9,397 nucleotides of DNA from Streptomyces sp. NRRL WC-3742 (GCF_000720635.1 NZ_JOCF01000127.1:1-9397); one strand, 5' to 3'; positions 1 through 5,744 are shown, counted from the stretch's first letter. Program-made: numbers and translations. Notes: generated from the letters alone by a model not told the origin.

Positions 1-885
1 AAACAGCCTTCTCCCCAGCTCAGAGCACACCTTCACACGGGCTCTGTTCGATTCCAGGGCCAGGAAGACGATTCGCATGCCATCGGAAACAGGTACTCAT
101 CTGTTAGAGATAGTCGATGGGGGGACTGCGGCGCATCCGGTTTGTCGGACTCACTTCGCCAGCCGACGGCGTCGGGCTCAACGAGACCCCATGCGCTCCC
201 GCCGCAGCCGGGAAGGGGCGATAACCACAACGACGTCGCGGTCGACAGCAGACCGGCTGGCTGAGCGCGGCGTGCTCCGCCCCCGCACCCGTGGCCAGCG
301 CCCGGCGGCGCTGGACCCGCCTACCTTGCGGGGGGCTCCTCCCCCCTGCACCCCCCACCAGCCCTGCGCGGGCTGGACATGCGCTGCCGCTTGCCCTGCG
401 CCGCCGGATCCGACGTCAGGGCCGTGGACGGCCCTGACGTCGGCCCGTCGACTCACCGGCCGGACCGTGGCCGGTCCGGCCTGGGCAGTTGCCCCCAGGT
501 TCAGATGGCTGATGCCGTGGTTTGCCAGACGGAAGATGGGTTCGCCCCGCGCTAAACAATGAACGTCGCACCTGGCCACGGGATCCCCCAACCCCACTCC
601 TCCACCTGGGAGTTGACCATCGATTTCCGGTAACCCACCGAGAAGCACGGCTTTCCGGTTTCACCCGGTACGGGGAACTACGCCAGCGTGCTGCCTGGGA
701 AAGGTCAATGCGGGGAGCAGCAGAGACGAGCCCTGAGGTTCGGGGCCGGAAGTGACGGCGGGCCGTTTTTATGTAAGAGGGGGTTCGGCAAATCATGCCC
801 CTGACCTGCAAACTTGGAAAAACAAAGGTATAGCTGCGCCGACACTTCTGATGCCCAGGGGTCACTGGAAGCCGACATTCGACGC
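1..885. other. Non-coding, hairpin-rich region upstream of the rep-like genes
   Basis: I see no convincing gene in this stretch. The open frames on both strands give arginine- and proline-rich translations with no recognisable domain, no good ribosome binding site and no consistent codon bias, so I read them as chance open frames in GC-rich DNA. The region holds a cluster of perfect hairpins at 295-481, listed separately. A relatively AT-rich patch at about 766-835 contains TTTTT, AAAAACAAAG and TATAGC. The direct repeat TTTCCGGT occurs near 623 and 652. Lying upstream of RepL-like genes, it could contain an origin, a single-strand origin or terminators of a gene outside the window. That role is inference. 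Confidence 0.55.
295..481. repeat. Cluster of five perfect hairpins
   Basis: Five perfect inverted repeats lie within 187 bp. They are 295-302/307-314 (8-bp arms, loop CGGC), 330-335/341-346 (6-bp G/C arms), 358-364/370-376 (7-bp arms, loop TGCGC), 410-424/429-443 (15-bp arms, loop TGGA) and 458-467/472-481 (10-bp arms, loop TGGC). No T-tract follows any of them, so they are not classical factor-independent terminators. Densely packed hairpins with short loops are known from replication origins of rolling-circle plasmids and from telomeres of Streptomyces linear replicons. The sequence here does not match the archetypal telomere that I know. Confidence 0.75.
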
Positions 886-888
886 AGA

Positions 889-1052
889 TGTTTCGCAATC
901 CTGCGAAACACTGGTGTCGACGGGCCTGGGCGCCAGTGTTTCGGTTGCCACCTCGTGCCGCCGGACCAGACGGCTCGTCGGAGGTCCGGCCCGGAGTTGG
1001 GTGCGACACGTGTTTCGCACCCGCGCGCAGAATCCTTCGCACTGCTGCGAAG
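889..1052. promoter_or_regulatory. Overlapping inverted repeats upstream of the rep-like operon
   Basis: A set of TTTCGCA/TGCGAAA-based inverted repeats precedes the first rep-like gene. TGTTTCGCA (889-897) pairs with TGCGAAACA (902-910) across 4 nt. CGAAACACTGG (904-914) pairs with CCAGTGTTTCG (933-943), so these two stems share bases and cannot coexist. GTGCGACACGTGTTTCGCAC (1001-1020) is an imperfect palindrome. CTTCGCA (1035-1041) pairs with TGCGAAG (1046-1052). The repeated core suggests binding sites for the downstream winged-helix proteins (operator or iterons). The mutually exclusive stems would also suit RNA-level attenuation. Neither role is proven. Confidence 0.6.
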
Positions 1053-1064
1053 AACATGTAGCGT
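1036..1064 (+). promoter_or_regulatory. Candidate promoter of the rep-like operon
   Basis: TTCGCA (1036-1041) and TAGCGT (1059-1064) are separated by 17 bp. The -10 fits the TAnnnT pattern of streptomycete housekeeping promoters, and the -35 matches TTGACA at four of six positions. The -35 falls inside the CTTCGCA-N4-TGCGAAG inverted repeat, so a protein bound there would block RNA polymerase, consistent with autoregulation. Transcription would start near 1071, leaving a leader of about 23 nt with the ribosome binding site AAGGA at 1081-1085. Confidence 0.4.
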
Positions 1065-1093
1065 GACGTCGACACGAGCAAAGGATCACGGCC

Positions 1094-1699
1094 TTGGCAC
1101 AGGCACCGCGCAGCACCACCCGCAGGCAGGCACCCCCGCGCACCCGCCAGCAGCCGAGGCTCCAGCCCGCCGGCCCGGAACACCAGCGCGACCTCGCCGC
1201 CGAGATCGTCCGCGGCTACGCCGGACACCTGCCCGACGGCGTCTACGAGGCCCGCACCCGCTTCTACCGCCGAGCCCCCCACGAGGTCCTCGGCTCCGAC
1301 GGCTACGCCCTCCTCAGCCGTTACTTCGCCCGCTTCGTCCTGCCCCAGGCGCTCATGTCCGGCGAGATGACCAAGCTCCAGTGCGCGGTGCTGTCGAACA
1401 TCGTCGGACGGGCCGAGCGCGGCGTCTGCCATGCGATCCAGCGTGAGATCGCGGACGAGATCGGCACCAGCCGCTCCAGCGTCAGCCCCGCCCTCAAGCA
1501 CCTGGCAGCCAGGAACTACATCCGCAGCATCGGCCGGGGCATCTGGCAGCTCAACCCCCTCATCGCCTACAAGGGCAACGGCGACGAACAGCAGGCATTC
1601 CTGGCCGAACTCCGGGCACTCGCCCTGGAGAACGGATTCCCTGACATCATCGGACTGGAAGCCCTCCAGACCGGGGACAAGGAGTCGACCGCATGCTGA
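1094..1699 (+). CDS. RepL-like winged-helix replication/regulatory protein
   Basis: This 201-residue protein has a basic, proline-rich, probably disordered N-terminus (residues 1-30), a helical middle and a winged-helix DNA-binding domain at about residues 91-163. The helix-turn-helix lies near 113-141 (REIADEIGTSRSSVSPALKHL), followed by a wing and the motif WQLNP...YKGNG at 151-163. This L-N-P...K-G-N signature resembles the RepL family of plasmid replication proteins, so I read it as a plasmid replication initiator or a regulator derived from one. The TTG start is supported by AAGGA 8 nt upstream. The stop overlaps the next start (ATGCTGA), so the two genes are translationally coupled. The upstream inverted repeats are the obvious candidate binding sites. 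A MarR-like repressor is the main alternative. The fold is fairly certain, the role moderately so. Confidence 0.7.
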   Translation: MAQAPRSTTRRQAPPRTRQQPRLQPAGPEHQRDLAAEIVRGYAGHLPDGVYEARTRFYRRAPHEVLGSDGYALLSRYFARFVLPQALMSGEMTKLQCAVLSNIVGRAERGVCHAIQREIADEIGTSRSSVSPALKHLAARNYIRSIGRGIWQLNPLIAYKGNGDEQQAFLAELRALALENGFPDIIGLEALQTGDKESTAC

Positions 1700-2073
1700 T
1701 GGTCACCGACCTGTTCGGAATTCTCCGGCGCCTCGAACTCACCCCCACCGCCACCAACATCCTCTCCGTCATGGTCGAGCGGCAGAACCCCGGCGGCGCC
1801 GTCCCCATCACCCAGCAGGACATCGCCGAGGAACTCCAGATCCTCCCCTCCGTCGTCAGCCGCGGGATGACCCTCCTCGTCGAACGCGGCCTCGTCCTAC
1901 GCAAGGGCTACCGCTACCGCCTCCACCCCGCCATCGCCGGCTACAGCTCCGAACTCGAGATGCAGGCCGCCATGGCCCGCGCCGCCCGCGAAGACCTCCC
2001 CCCCATCCTCATCCCCGACTACCAGAGCACCCCGCCCAAGGCCGGCCGCTCCCGGCTGCGCGCCGTCGGCTGA
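1693..2073 (+). CDS. Second winged-helix protein, RepL/MarR-like, coupled to the first
   Basis: This 126-residue protein consists mostly of one winged-helix domain. Helical segments run from about residue 18, the helix-turn-helix is near 39-68 (ITQQDIAEELQILPSVVSRG), and the wing at 70-84 ends in YRLHPAIAGY, which occupies the place of the WQLNP...YKGNG motif of the gene before. The two look like diverged paralogues, this one lacking the N-terminal extension and the G-N-G residues. The ATG overlaps the preceding stop by 7 nt and has a strong AAGGAG 8 nt upstream (1679-1684), so a two-gene operon is very likely. Possible roles are co-initiator, copy-number regulator or repressor of the upstream promoter. 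Sequence alone cannot choose among them. Confidence 0.72.
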   Translation: MLMVTDLFGILRRLELTPTATNILSVMVERQNPGGAVPITQQDIAEELQILPSVVSRGMTLLVERGLVLRKGYRYRLHPAIAGYSSELEMQAAMARAAREDLPPILIPDYQSTPPKAGRSRLRAVG

Positions 2074-2139
2074 CCGCTCCTGTCGGACCCCACAGCTACG
2101 GTGCACACCAGCACCCCAGCGCTGTAGGACAGGTGAAGG

Positions 2140-2799
2140 ATGGCGCAGCCGACGGAGGAGTTCGTCTACCTGATCACTGCTGCGGGCAGTCGGACGGCGA
2201 AGATCGGGCGCAGCACAGACCCGGGGAGCCGGCTGGCGGCTCTCCAGGCTGGATCGCCCGTGGCGCTGCAGCTGGCGGCGTCGTTTCCCGGTGGTCCGCG
2301 GTTGGAGCGGCATCTCCACAAGGCGTTCGGCAGTTTCAGGATCCACGGGGAGTGGTTCGACTTCGGCGACCAGGATCCGGTCCCCATGGTCACCAGAGCG
2401 GTTGAGGCGTACGAGCCCGATCCGGGGTACGAGGATCGAGCGGGGCGGTTCCGGGACCCGGGGCCGGCGCTGCACACGCTGGCGCTCACGGGCGGGGAAT
2501 GGGCGACGATCGACTGGATTCGCGAGCACGGTGGAGCACAGTCTGCGATCCGGGTTGCCCCAGAGGTCGTTGCGCCGGACATCCTGGCCAGCACGACGAC
2601 CGTCAAGGTCGCCCTCGCTCGCCTGGTCGGGCTCAACATTCTTTTGAAGACGGGCCCGCGGAGCGGTGCCTACCAGCTCAACCCTCGCCGGTTCTGGGAA
2701 GGGAACGGTACGGCTCTGTCCGCCGCGTGCCGTCGGATGAATGCGCCGCCCATTGCCGCAGACGAGAAGGCCAGGATGTTCTCCATGCGGCGGCGGTAG
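2140..2799 (+). CDS. GIY-YIG (T5orf172/MUG113-type) nuclease fused to a RepL-like winged helix
   Basis: This 219-residue protein appears to have two domains. Residues 7-76 match the T5orf172/MUG113 branch of the GIY-YIG nuclease superfamily: FVYLI at 8-12 stands for the GIY motif, KIGRS at 21-25 for the YIG motif, followed by R31, then LERHLHKAF with the likely catalytic glutamate E56, and GEWFDF at 70-75. After a linker, residues 112-190 look like a winged helix ending in YQLNP...WEGNG (178-190), the same signature as in the 1094-1699 gene. A structure-specific or nicking endonuclease targeted to the same class of DNA site is a reasonable inference. The ATG is preceded by AGGTGAAGG and AGGAC, both acceptable ribosome binding sites. 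It starts 66 nt after the second winged-helix gene and could share its transcript. Domain one is strongly supported; the winged-helix assignment is moderate. Confidence 0.75.
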   Translation: MAQPTEEFVYLITAAGSRTAKIGRSTDPGSRLAALQAGSPVALQLAASFPGGPRLERHLHKAFGSFRIHGEWFDFGDQDPVPMVTRAVEAYEPDPGYEDRAGRFRDPGPALHTLALTGGEWATIDWIREHGGAQSAIRVAPEVVAPDILASTTTVKVALARLVGLNILLKTGPRSGAYQLNPRRFWEGNGTALSAACRRMNAPPIAADEKARMFSMRRR

Positions 2800-2835
2800 T
2801 GATCGGCTTGCGTCGGAAGGCATACCGGTGAGGGC

Positions 2836-2988
2836 ATGAAACTCGAACGGCTCTCTGGAGAGAGCGCTGACTGCAGGGTCGCGCGGGTAACGGGCGGTAG
2901 CTGCGCCTTGAGTGTCTTGTTCTGGAGATCCGAGACAGCGGCCCGACTTTGGCCCTGGCGGCCGGAGCCAGACCGCTACCACCGGTGA
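2836..2988 (+). CDS. Possible small protein of 50 residues (doubtful, may be a remnant)
   Basis: An ATG frame encodes a 50-residue product starting MKLERLSGESADCRVARV. The N-terminus is reminiscent of small actinomycete proteins of unknown function that begin with a similar E-R-x-x-G-E-S-x-D-C pattern, but the downstream sequence (arginine- and tryptophan-rich) does not continue like them, so a broken remnant is possible. The ribosome binding site is poor: GAGGG lies too close to the ATG. A hairpin GCTCTC-TGGA-GAGAGC lies at 2850-2865, inside this frame. The end overlaps the 24-bp palindrome at 2972-2995. It is weakly supported. Confidence 0.2.
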   Translation: MKLERLSGESADCRVARVTGGSCALSVLFWRSETAARLWPWRPEPDRYHR

Positions 2989-2995
2989 TAGCGGT
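2972..2995. promoter_or_regulatory. 24-bp near-perfect palindrome, operator-like
   Basis: ACCGCTA (2972-2978) pairs with TAGCGGT (2989-2995), and the centre CACCGGTG (2980-2987) is itself a perfect palindrome. Over 24 bp only one base pair is mismatched (C2979 against A2988). No T-run follows it. Its size, symmetry and position about 40 bp before the ATG at 3036 suit an operator for a dimeric repressor better than a terminator. None of the other palindromes in this window resembles it, so the cognate protein may be outside the window. Confidence 0.5.
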
Positions 2996-3035
2996 TTGGC
3001 CTACCGAGCTCGTCCGGGCTGCGAGACTGGTGATC

Positions 3036-3248
3036 ATGACCGACCGCCGCACTCTCGCGATGCCCTTCTCCGAGCCAGCCACCGGTGCTCCCGAGCCTGC
3101 CCGGTCCGGCGGGTGCCGACTGCTGCCAGTCGAGCAGGGCGCCGACTTCCGCCAGCCGCCCGGCGAGACTGCGGCCGTGCCAGCCCCGGCCCGGCGTCGG
3201 CTCTCTCCGGGCGGGCTGACCTTCTCCGATCCGGAACGCCAGATCTGA
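3036..3248 (+). CDS. Small hypothetical protein, proline-rich
   Basis: This 70-residue frame starts MTDRRTLAMPFSEP and is rich in proline, alanine and arginine, with no membrane segment or recognisable domain. Most codons end in G or C, as expected for a streptomycete gene. Further support comes from context: an operator-like palindrome lies about 40 bp upstream and a strong hairpin with a short T-run begins 15 bp after the stop. No clear Shine-Dalgarno sequence precedes the ATG, so it would be leaderless or weakly translated. An in-frame upstream ATG at 2949 would add 29 residues and would place the palindrome inside the coding region, so I prefer 3036. I do not recognise the family. Confidence 0.4.
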   Translation: MTDRRTLAMPFSEPATGAPEPARSGGCRLLPVEQGADFRQPPGETAAVPAPARRRLSPGGLTFSDPERQI

Positions 3249-3262
3249 CCGGCCCGTCCGTC

Positions 3263-3292
3263 CCGCCGCAGGCCACTGACCTGCGGCGGTTT
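3263..3292 (+). terminator. Hairpin terminator
   Basis: CCGCCGCAGG (3263-3272) and CCTGCGGCGG (3280-3289) form a perfect 10-bp stem with a 7-nt loop, followed immediately by TTT. It lies 15 bp after the stop of the 3036-3248 frame and is the best factor-independent terminator in the window. Confidence 0.7.
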
Positions 3293-3300
3293 CAAATCTA

Positions 3301-3318
3301 GGCCCTCAATTGAGGGCC
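3301..3318. terminator. Perfect 18-bp palindrome, probable terminator for the converging minus gene
   Basis: GGCCCTCAATTGAGGGCC is a perfect 18-bp palindrome directly after the + strand terminator. The gene at 3411-3776 runs towards it on the minus strand, and on that strand the palindrome is followed by TAGATTTGAAA. The pair of hairpins therefore plausibly separates converging transcripts. A protein- or recombinase-binding site is an alternative, since the palindrome has no loop. Confidence 0.5.
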
Positions 3319-3410
3319 CAAAAGTAGAAGTCCCCGCCGTTGACCTGCGGTTCTGCCGACTCTCCGTCGCCCGGACGTTGTCGAGGAACGCGTGACGGCG
3401 ACATGTGAGT

Positions 3411-3776
3411 TCAGCCGTCGCCGTGGTCGCCGTCGTCGTCCTGGAGGAAGGCGACCTGGACGCGCAGCAGGTGGGTGTCGGGGTGGGTGTTTTCGTACAG
3501 GTCGAGGACCTGCTGGTACTTGCCCGCGTCGGACAGCGTGCGGGCGGTTTGCTGCTCCTCGAGGTCGGCGAAGCAGATGCAGGCCAGTTCGGCGCCGGCC
3601 CGCAGCGCGGCCTTTTTAGTGCGGTAGACCCAGACGTCGAGGCGTCCGGATCCGCTGTAGCCGCGGCGGGCGAGGGTCCATACTGCGGGCTTGCGGGTCG
3701 TCTCGACCGGCTGGCCGGCGCGGTGGAGCCTGGAGGCGATCTGCGGGCGGATGAATCCGTCGGTGCTGGTGGCCAT
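3411..3776 (-). CDS. Hypothetical protein, acidic C-terminus
   Basis: This 121-residue protein contains a probable alpha/beta core: WTLARRGYSGSGRLDVWVYR (33-52) looks like two strands, followed by the helix TKKAALRAGAELACICFADLEEQQTAR (53-79), and the tail DDDGDHGDG is strongly acidic. I do not recognise the family, and there is no signal peptide or membrane segment. I chose the ATG at 3776 because TACGTT (3789-3784 on the minus strand) lies 7 nt before it, the spacing expected of the -10 of a leaderless mRNA, and no Shine-Dalgarno sequence is present. A TTG three codons upstream (3785) is less likely because it overlaps that element. It is divergent from the Spo11-like gene with 112 bp between the starts, so the two may be co-regulated. 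Confidence 0.65.
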   Translation of the reverse strand: MATSTDGFIRPQIASRLHRAGQPVETTRKPAVWTLARRGYSGSGRLDVWVYRTKKAALRAGAELACICFADLEEQQTARTLSDAGKYQQVLDLYENTHPDTHLLRVQVAFLQDDDGDHGDG

Positions 3777-3888
3777 GGCGCACAACGTAGCCCCGCCTGT
3801 GCGCCGGCCGGGCTGTTTCGCCTGGAACTACACCCTTGCCGCCACCGCTGCGGCCTGGGAGGACGCTGGTTGGGTACATATGTCCCTC
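3777..3888. promoter_or_regulatory. Divergent leaderless promoters
   Basis: The 112 bp between two divergent genes hold two candidate -10 elements. On the minus strand TACGTT (3789-3784) lies 7 nt before the ATG at 3776. On the plus strand TACATA (3875-3880) lies 8 nt before the ATG at 3889. Transcription from either would begin at or very near the start codon, giving leaderless mRNAs, which are common in Streptomyces. I see no convincing -35 boxes. GGGAGGA at 3857-3863 is too far from either plus-strand ATG to act as a normal ribosome binding site. Confidence 0.4.
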
Positions 3889-4737
3889 ATGGCGCGGATC
3901 CGGTGGGCGGAGGTGGTCGAGCGGGCCCGGGAGGTCGTGCTCGGCTACGGCGGCGACGTCACGCTCCGCCAGACGTACTACAAGCTCACGATGGCCGGGG
4001 TGATCCCGCACACCGCCTCCTCCTACAAGCACCTGTCCTCCCATCTGGCCCGGGCCCGGCGGGAGGACCGCTTTCCGGACCTGATCGACACGATGCGCCG
4101 GGTCCACGAGCCGCCGGCTTGGGAGGACGCCACCGAGATGATCGGGCAGGTGCCCGGCTGGTTCCGGCTGGACCGCACCCGCGGCCAGGAGGTGGCGCTG
4201 TACGTCGCCGCGGAGAAGGACACCCTGCGGGCCCAGTTCACCGGCTGGCTGGACGAGCTGGGCATCCCGGTGATCGTGGTGCGCGGCTACGGCTCCCAGT
4301 CCTACGTCCAAGTCGTCCGCGACCGCACGGCGACCGAGACGAGGGAGGTGAGGTTGGCCTACTTCGGCGACTTCGACGCCTCGGGTGAGGGAATCGAGCA
4401 GGACTGGATCGCCCGCACGGGTTGCTGGGACACCGTCGAGCGGGTGTTGCTGACCAATGAGCAGCGGATTGCCTACGGGCTGCCGCCGACAGAAGGCAAG
4501 AAGGGCGACCCGCGATGGTCGGCCTTCGCCGCGAAGTACGGCTTCGACCCCGCCCGGCCGGTGCAGTGGGAGGTCGAGGCGCTGGAGCGCAACGAGCTGC
4601 ACGCCCTGCTGATGGCGGCCGTCGAGCCGTACGTCGACCGCGAGATCCTGGCGGAGGTGCTCGCCGATGAACAGCGGCAGCGCGCGCAGCTGCAGACCTT
4701 CGTGAACGGCTGGCCTCGGCCTCCCGCGAGCAGGTAG
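3889..4737 (+). CDS. Spo11 / topoisomerase VI A-subunit-like protein (TOPRIM), stand-alone
   Basis: With the ATG at 3889 the product has 282 residues. Residues 15-75 resemble the winged-helix (5Y-CAP) domain of the Spo11/TopoVI-A family: VTLRQTYYKLTMAGVI carries a Tyr-Tyr pair (Y30-Y31), one of which would be the DNA-attacking tyrosine, followed by YKHLSSHLARARRE. Residues 105-175 resemble a TOPRIM domain: the acidic residue in VAAEKDTL (E109) and YFGDFDASGEG with the D-x-D pair D161/D163, which bind metal. The WEVEAL...LHALL region near 227-241 resembles the conserved C-terminal part of the family. No ATPase B subunit is encoded nearby, as in A-subunit-only proteins described from mobile elements. 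It would cleave or nick DNA through a phosphotyrosine link. An ATG at 3880 is the alternative start; I prefer 3889 because of the -10 element just upstream. A hairpin follows the stop. Confidence 0.75.
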   Translation: MARIRWAEVVERAREVVLGYGGDVTLRQTYYKLTMAGVIPHTASSYKHLSSHLARARREDRFPDLIDTMRRVHEPPAWEDATEMIGQVPGWFRLDRTRGQEVALYVAAEKDTLRAQFTGWLDELGIPVIVVRGYGSQSYVQVVRDRTATETREVRLAYFGDFDASGEGIEQDWIARTGCWDTVERVLLTNEQRIAYGLPPTEGKKGDPRWSAFAAKYGFDPARPVQWEVEALERNELHALLMAAVEPYVDREILAEVLADEQRQRAQLQTFVNGWPRPPASR

Positions 4738-4747
4738 AAGGGCGGCC

Positions 4748-4767
4748 GCCGTGGCTGATGCCACGGC
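4748..4767 (+). terminator. Hairpin after the Spo11-like gene
   Basis: GCCGTGGC (4748-4755) and GCCACGGC (4760-4767) form a perfect 8-bp stem with loop TGAT, 10 bp after the TAG stop at 4735-4737. A second stem CCGGCC (4771-4776)/GGCCGG (4784-4789) follows. Neither has a T-tract, but GC-rich hairpins without one are common ends of Streptomyces transcription units. Confidence 0.5.
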
Positions 4768-4795
4768 CGTCCGGCCGTGTGATGGCCGGTCGGGC

Positions 4796-4892
4796 GGTGC
4801 TGGGACGGGGTGTCTCAGCACCTGTCCCAGGCGTGTCTTGGGGTGCCCGGTTTCAACCGTTTCGCTAGGACAGTCCCAGGCGTTTCGCCTGG
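4796..4892. repeat. Interlocking hairpins and direct repeats between converging genes
   Basis: GGTGCTG (4796-4802) can pair with CAGCACC (4816-4822), while CTGGGAC (4800-4806) can pair with GTCCCAG (4824-4830) or with a second copy of GTCCCAG at 4873-4879. The 11-bp direct repeat GTCCCAGGCGT occurs at 4824-4834 and 4873-4883. CCAGGCG-TTT-CGCCTGG (4876-4892) is another perfect hairpin. The region lies between the end of the + Spo11-like gene and the end of the - operon, so termination in both directions is the simplest role. A small RNA or a recombination site are alternatives. Confidence 0.5.
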
Positions 4893-4946
4893 TACCGCTG
4901 CTCTGGGTTGGGCCCGGGACAAGGGTGAGACATCCGGCTCGGCCAG

Positions 4947-5204
4947 CTACCGGTTGGGTGCGGCGTCCTCGATGGCGGCGAGCAGGAGGGCGTGGACAGA
5001 GCCGGTGGCCTCGCGGGTGGCCGGGTCGGGGTCGTCCAGCTGTGGGGCGATCAGCTCGGCGGCCGCGGCGAGGACCGGTACGGGCACGGTCACCTCGCGC
5101 AGGTGCAGGAGCTGGGCGGCCGCGAGTTCGCCGGGCGTCGCCTGGGCGCGGGCGTTCGGGATCAGGGAGCTGATGCCGCGGGGCAGGGGCTGGGCGCTGG
5201 TCAC
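4947..5204 (-). CDS. Small hypothetical protein, last gene of the minus operon
   Basis: This 85-residue protein is largely helical, rich in Ala and Leu, and ends in a long predicted helix (ATGSVHALLLAAIEDAAPNR). It has no hydrophobic segment long enough for a membrane span and no recognised domain. The GTG start at 5204 is preceded on the minus strand by GGAAG with 9-nt spacing, a good ribosome binding site. The gene follows the stop of the 168-residue gene after 33 nt, so it is probably co-transcribed with it. Function unknown. Confidence 0.6.
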   Translation of the reverse strand: MTSAQPLPRGISSLIPNARAQATPGELAAAQLLHLREVTVPVPVLAAAAELIAPQLDDPDPATREATGSVHALLLAAIEDAAPNR

Positions 5205-5237
5205 TGGCTCATTCTTCCGCGTGCCGGGTGTCGGTGA

Positions 5238-5744
5238 TCACCATGGTCGGTCGTCCGGCGGCCCTGGGGGGAGGGTGCCGTGATGGTGGCGAGCGATGGC
5301 CTCCAGCAGCGTCTGGCGGGCCCGGTGCCAGCGGACGTCCTCGGTGCGGCCGGCATCGGCGGCGAAGTCGGGCAGCGGACGGTCCTGTGCGGCCGTGGTG
5401 AGCCGACGGCCGAGCCCGCCAATCGCGCGCTGCCAGTGGCCGAGTTCCAGCAGCAGGCTGCGTACCAGCTCGTCGACGGCGCCGGCCGGGTCAGTACCGA
5501 AGGAGCGTGCCTCGGCGGCGGCCTCCGCGAGGACGTCCTCGTCCAGGCCCTCGAAGGCGTCCCGCCACGTCTCCACCCGCTGTTCGAAGTCTTCCAGCAG
5601 GGCGCGCAGCGTGGCTTCGACAGCGGCTGGCGACCACGGGGGCGGGGTTCGGGGAGCGTGGACGGTGTCGGCCAGGGCCCTAGCAGCGCCGGGGCCCAGC
5701 GCCCGCCGGGCCCGGCCGGGCCGCGCTTCGTTGCTGCGGTTCAC
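5238..5744 (-). CDS. Hypothetical helical protein, second gene of the minus operon
   Basis: I place the start at the GTG at 5744 because it overlaps the stop of the upstream gene in a GTGA arrangement, typical of translational coupling; the frame stays open far upstream but runs through unrelated DNA. The 168-residue product begins with a basic segment (NEARPGRARRALGPGAAR), then has acidic, mostly helical sequence (AVEATLRALLEDFEQRVETW at 41-60, then VLAEAAAEARSFG) and a histidine-containing C-terminus (ARHHHGTLPPGPPDDRPW). No enzyme motif or membrane segment is visible and I do not recognise the family. Its tight coupling to both neighbours suggests a shared process or complex. Confidence 0.6.
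   Translation of the reverse strand: MNRSNEARPGRARRALGPGAARALADTVHAPRTPPPWSPAAVEATLRALLEDFEQRVETWRDAFEGLDEDVLAEAAAEARSFGTDPAGAVDELVRSLLLELGHWQRAIGGLGRRLTTAAQDRPLPDFAADAGRTEDVRWHRARQTLLEAIARHHHGTLPPGPPDDRPW

Noticed and set aside
295..481. Streptomyces linear-replicon telomere
   Set aside because: The hairpins are packed as in a telomere, but the sequence does not match the archetypal end and the window continues upstream with ordinary sequence. Kept only as a possibility in a finding.
77..562. Plus-strand open frame of 161 codons across the hairpin cluster
   Set aside because: The translation is Arg/Pro/Ala/Cys-rich with no family resemblance, there is no ribosome binding site, and five hairpins lie inside it.
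752..1066. Plus-strand open frame of 104 codons over the inverted repeats
   Set aside because: It spans the overlapping palindromes and the promoter of the rep-like operon, and its product has no recognisable features.
416..1501. Minus-strand open frame of 361 codons
   Set aside because: It overlaps the rep-like gene antisense and the repeat region, has no domain, and is explained by high G+C.
1897..2982. Minus-strand open frame of 361 codons
   Set aside because: It is antisense to the GIY-YIG fusion gene, whose motifs, start and ribosome binding site are clear on the plus strand.
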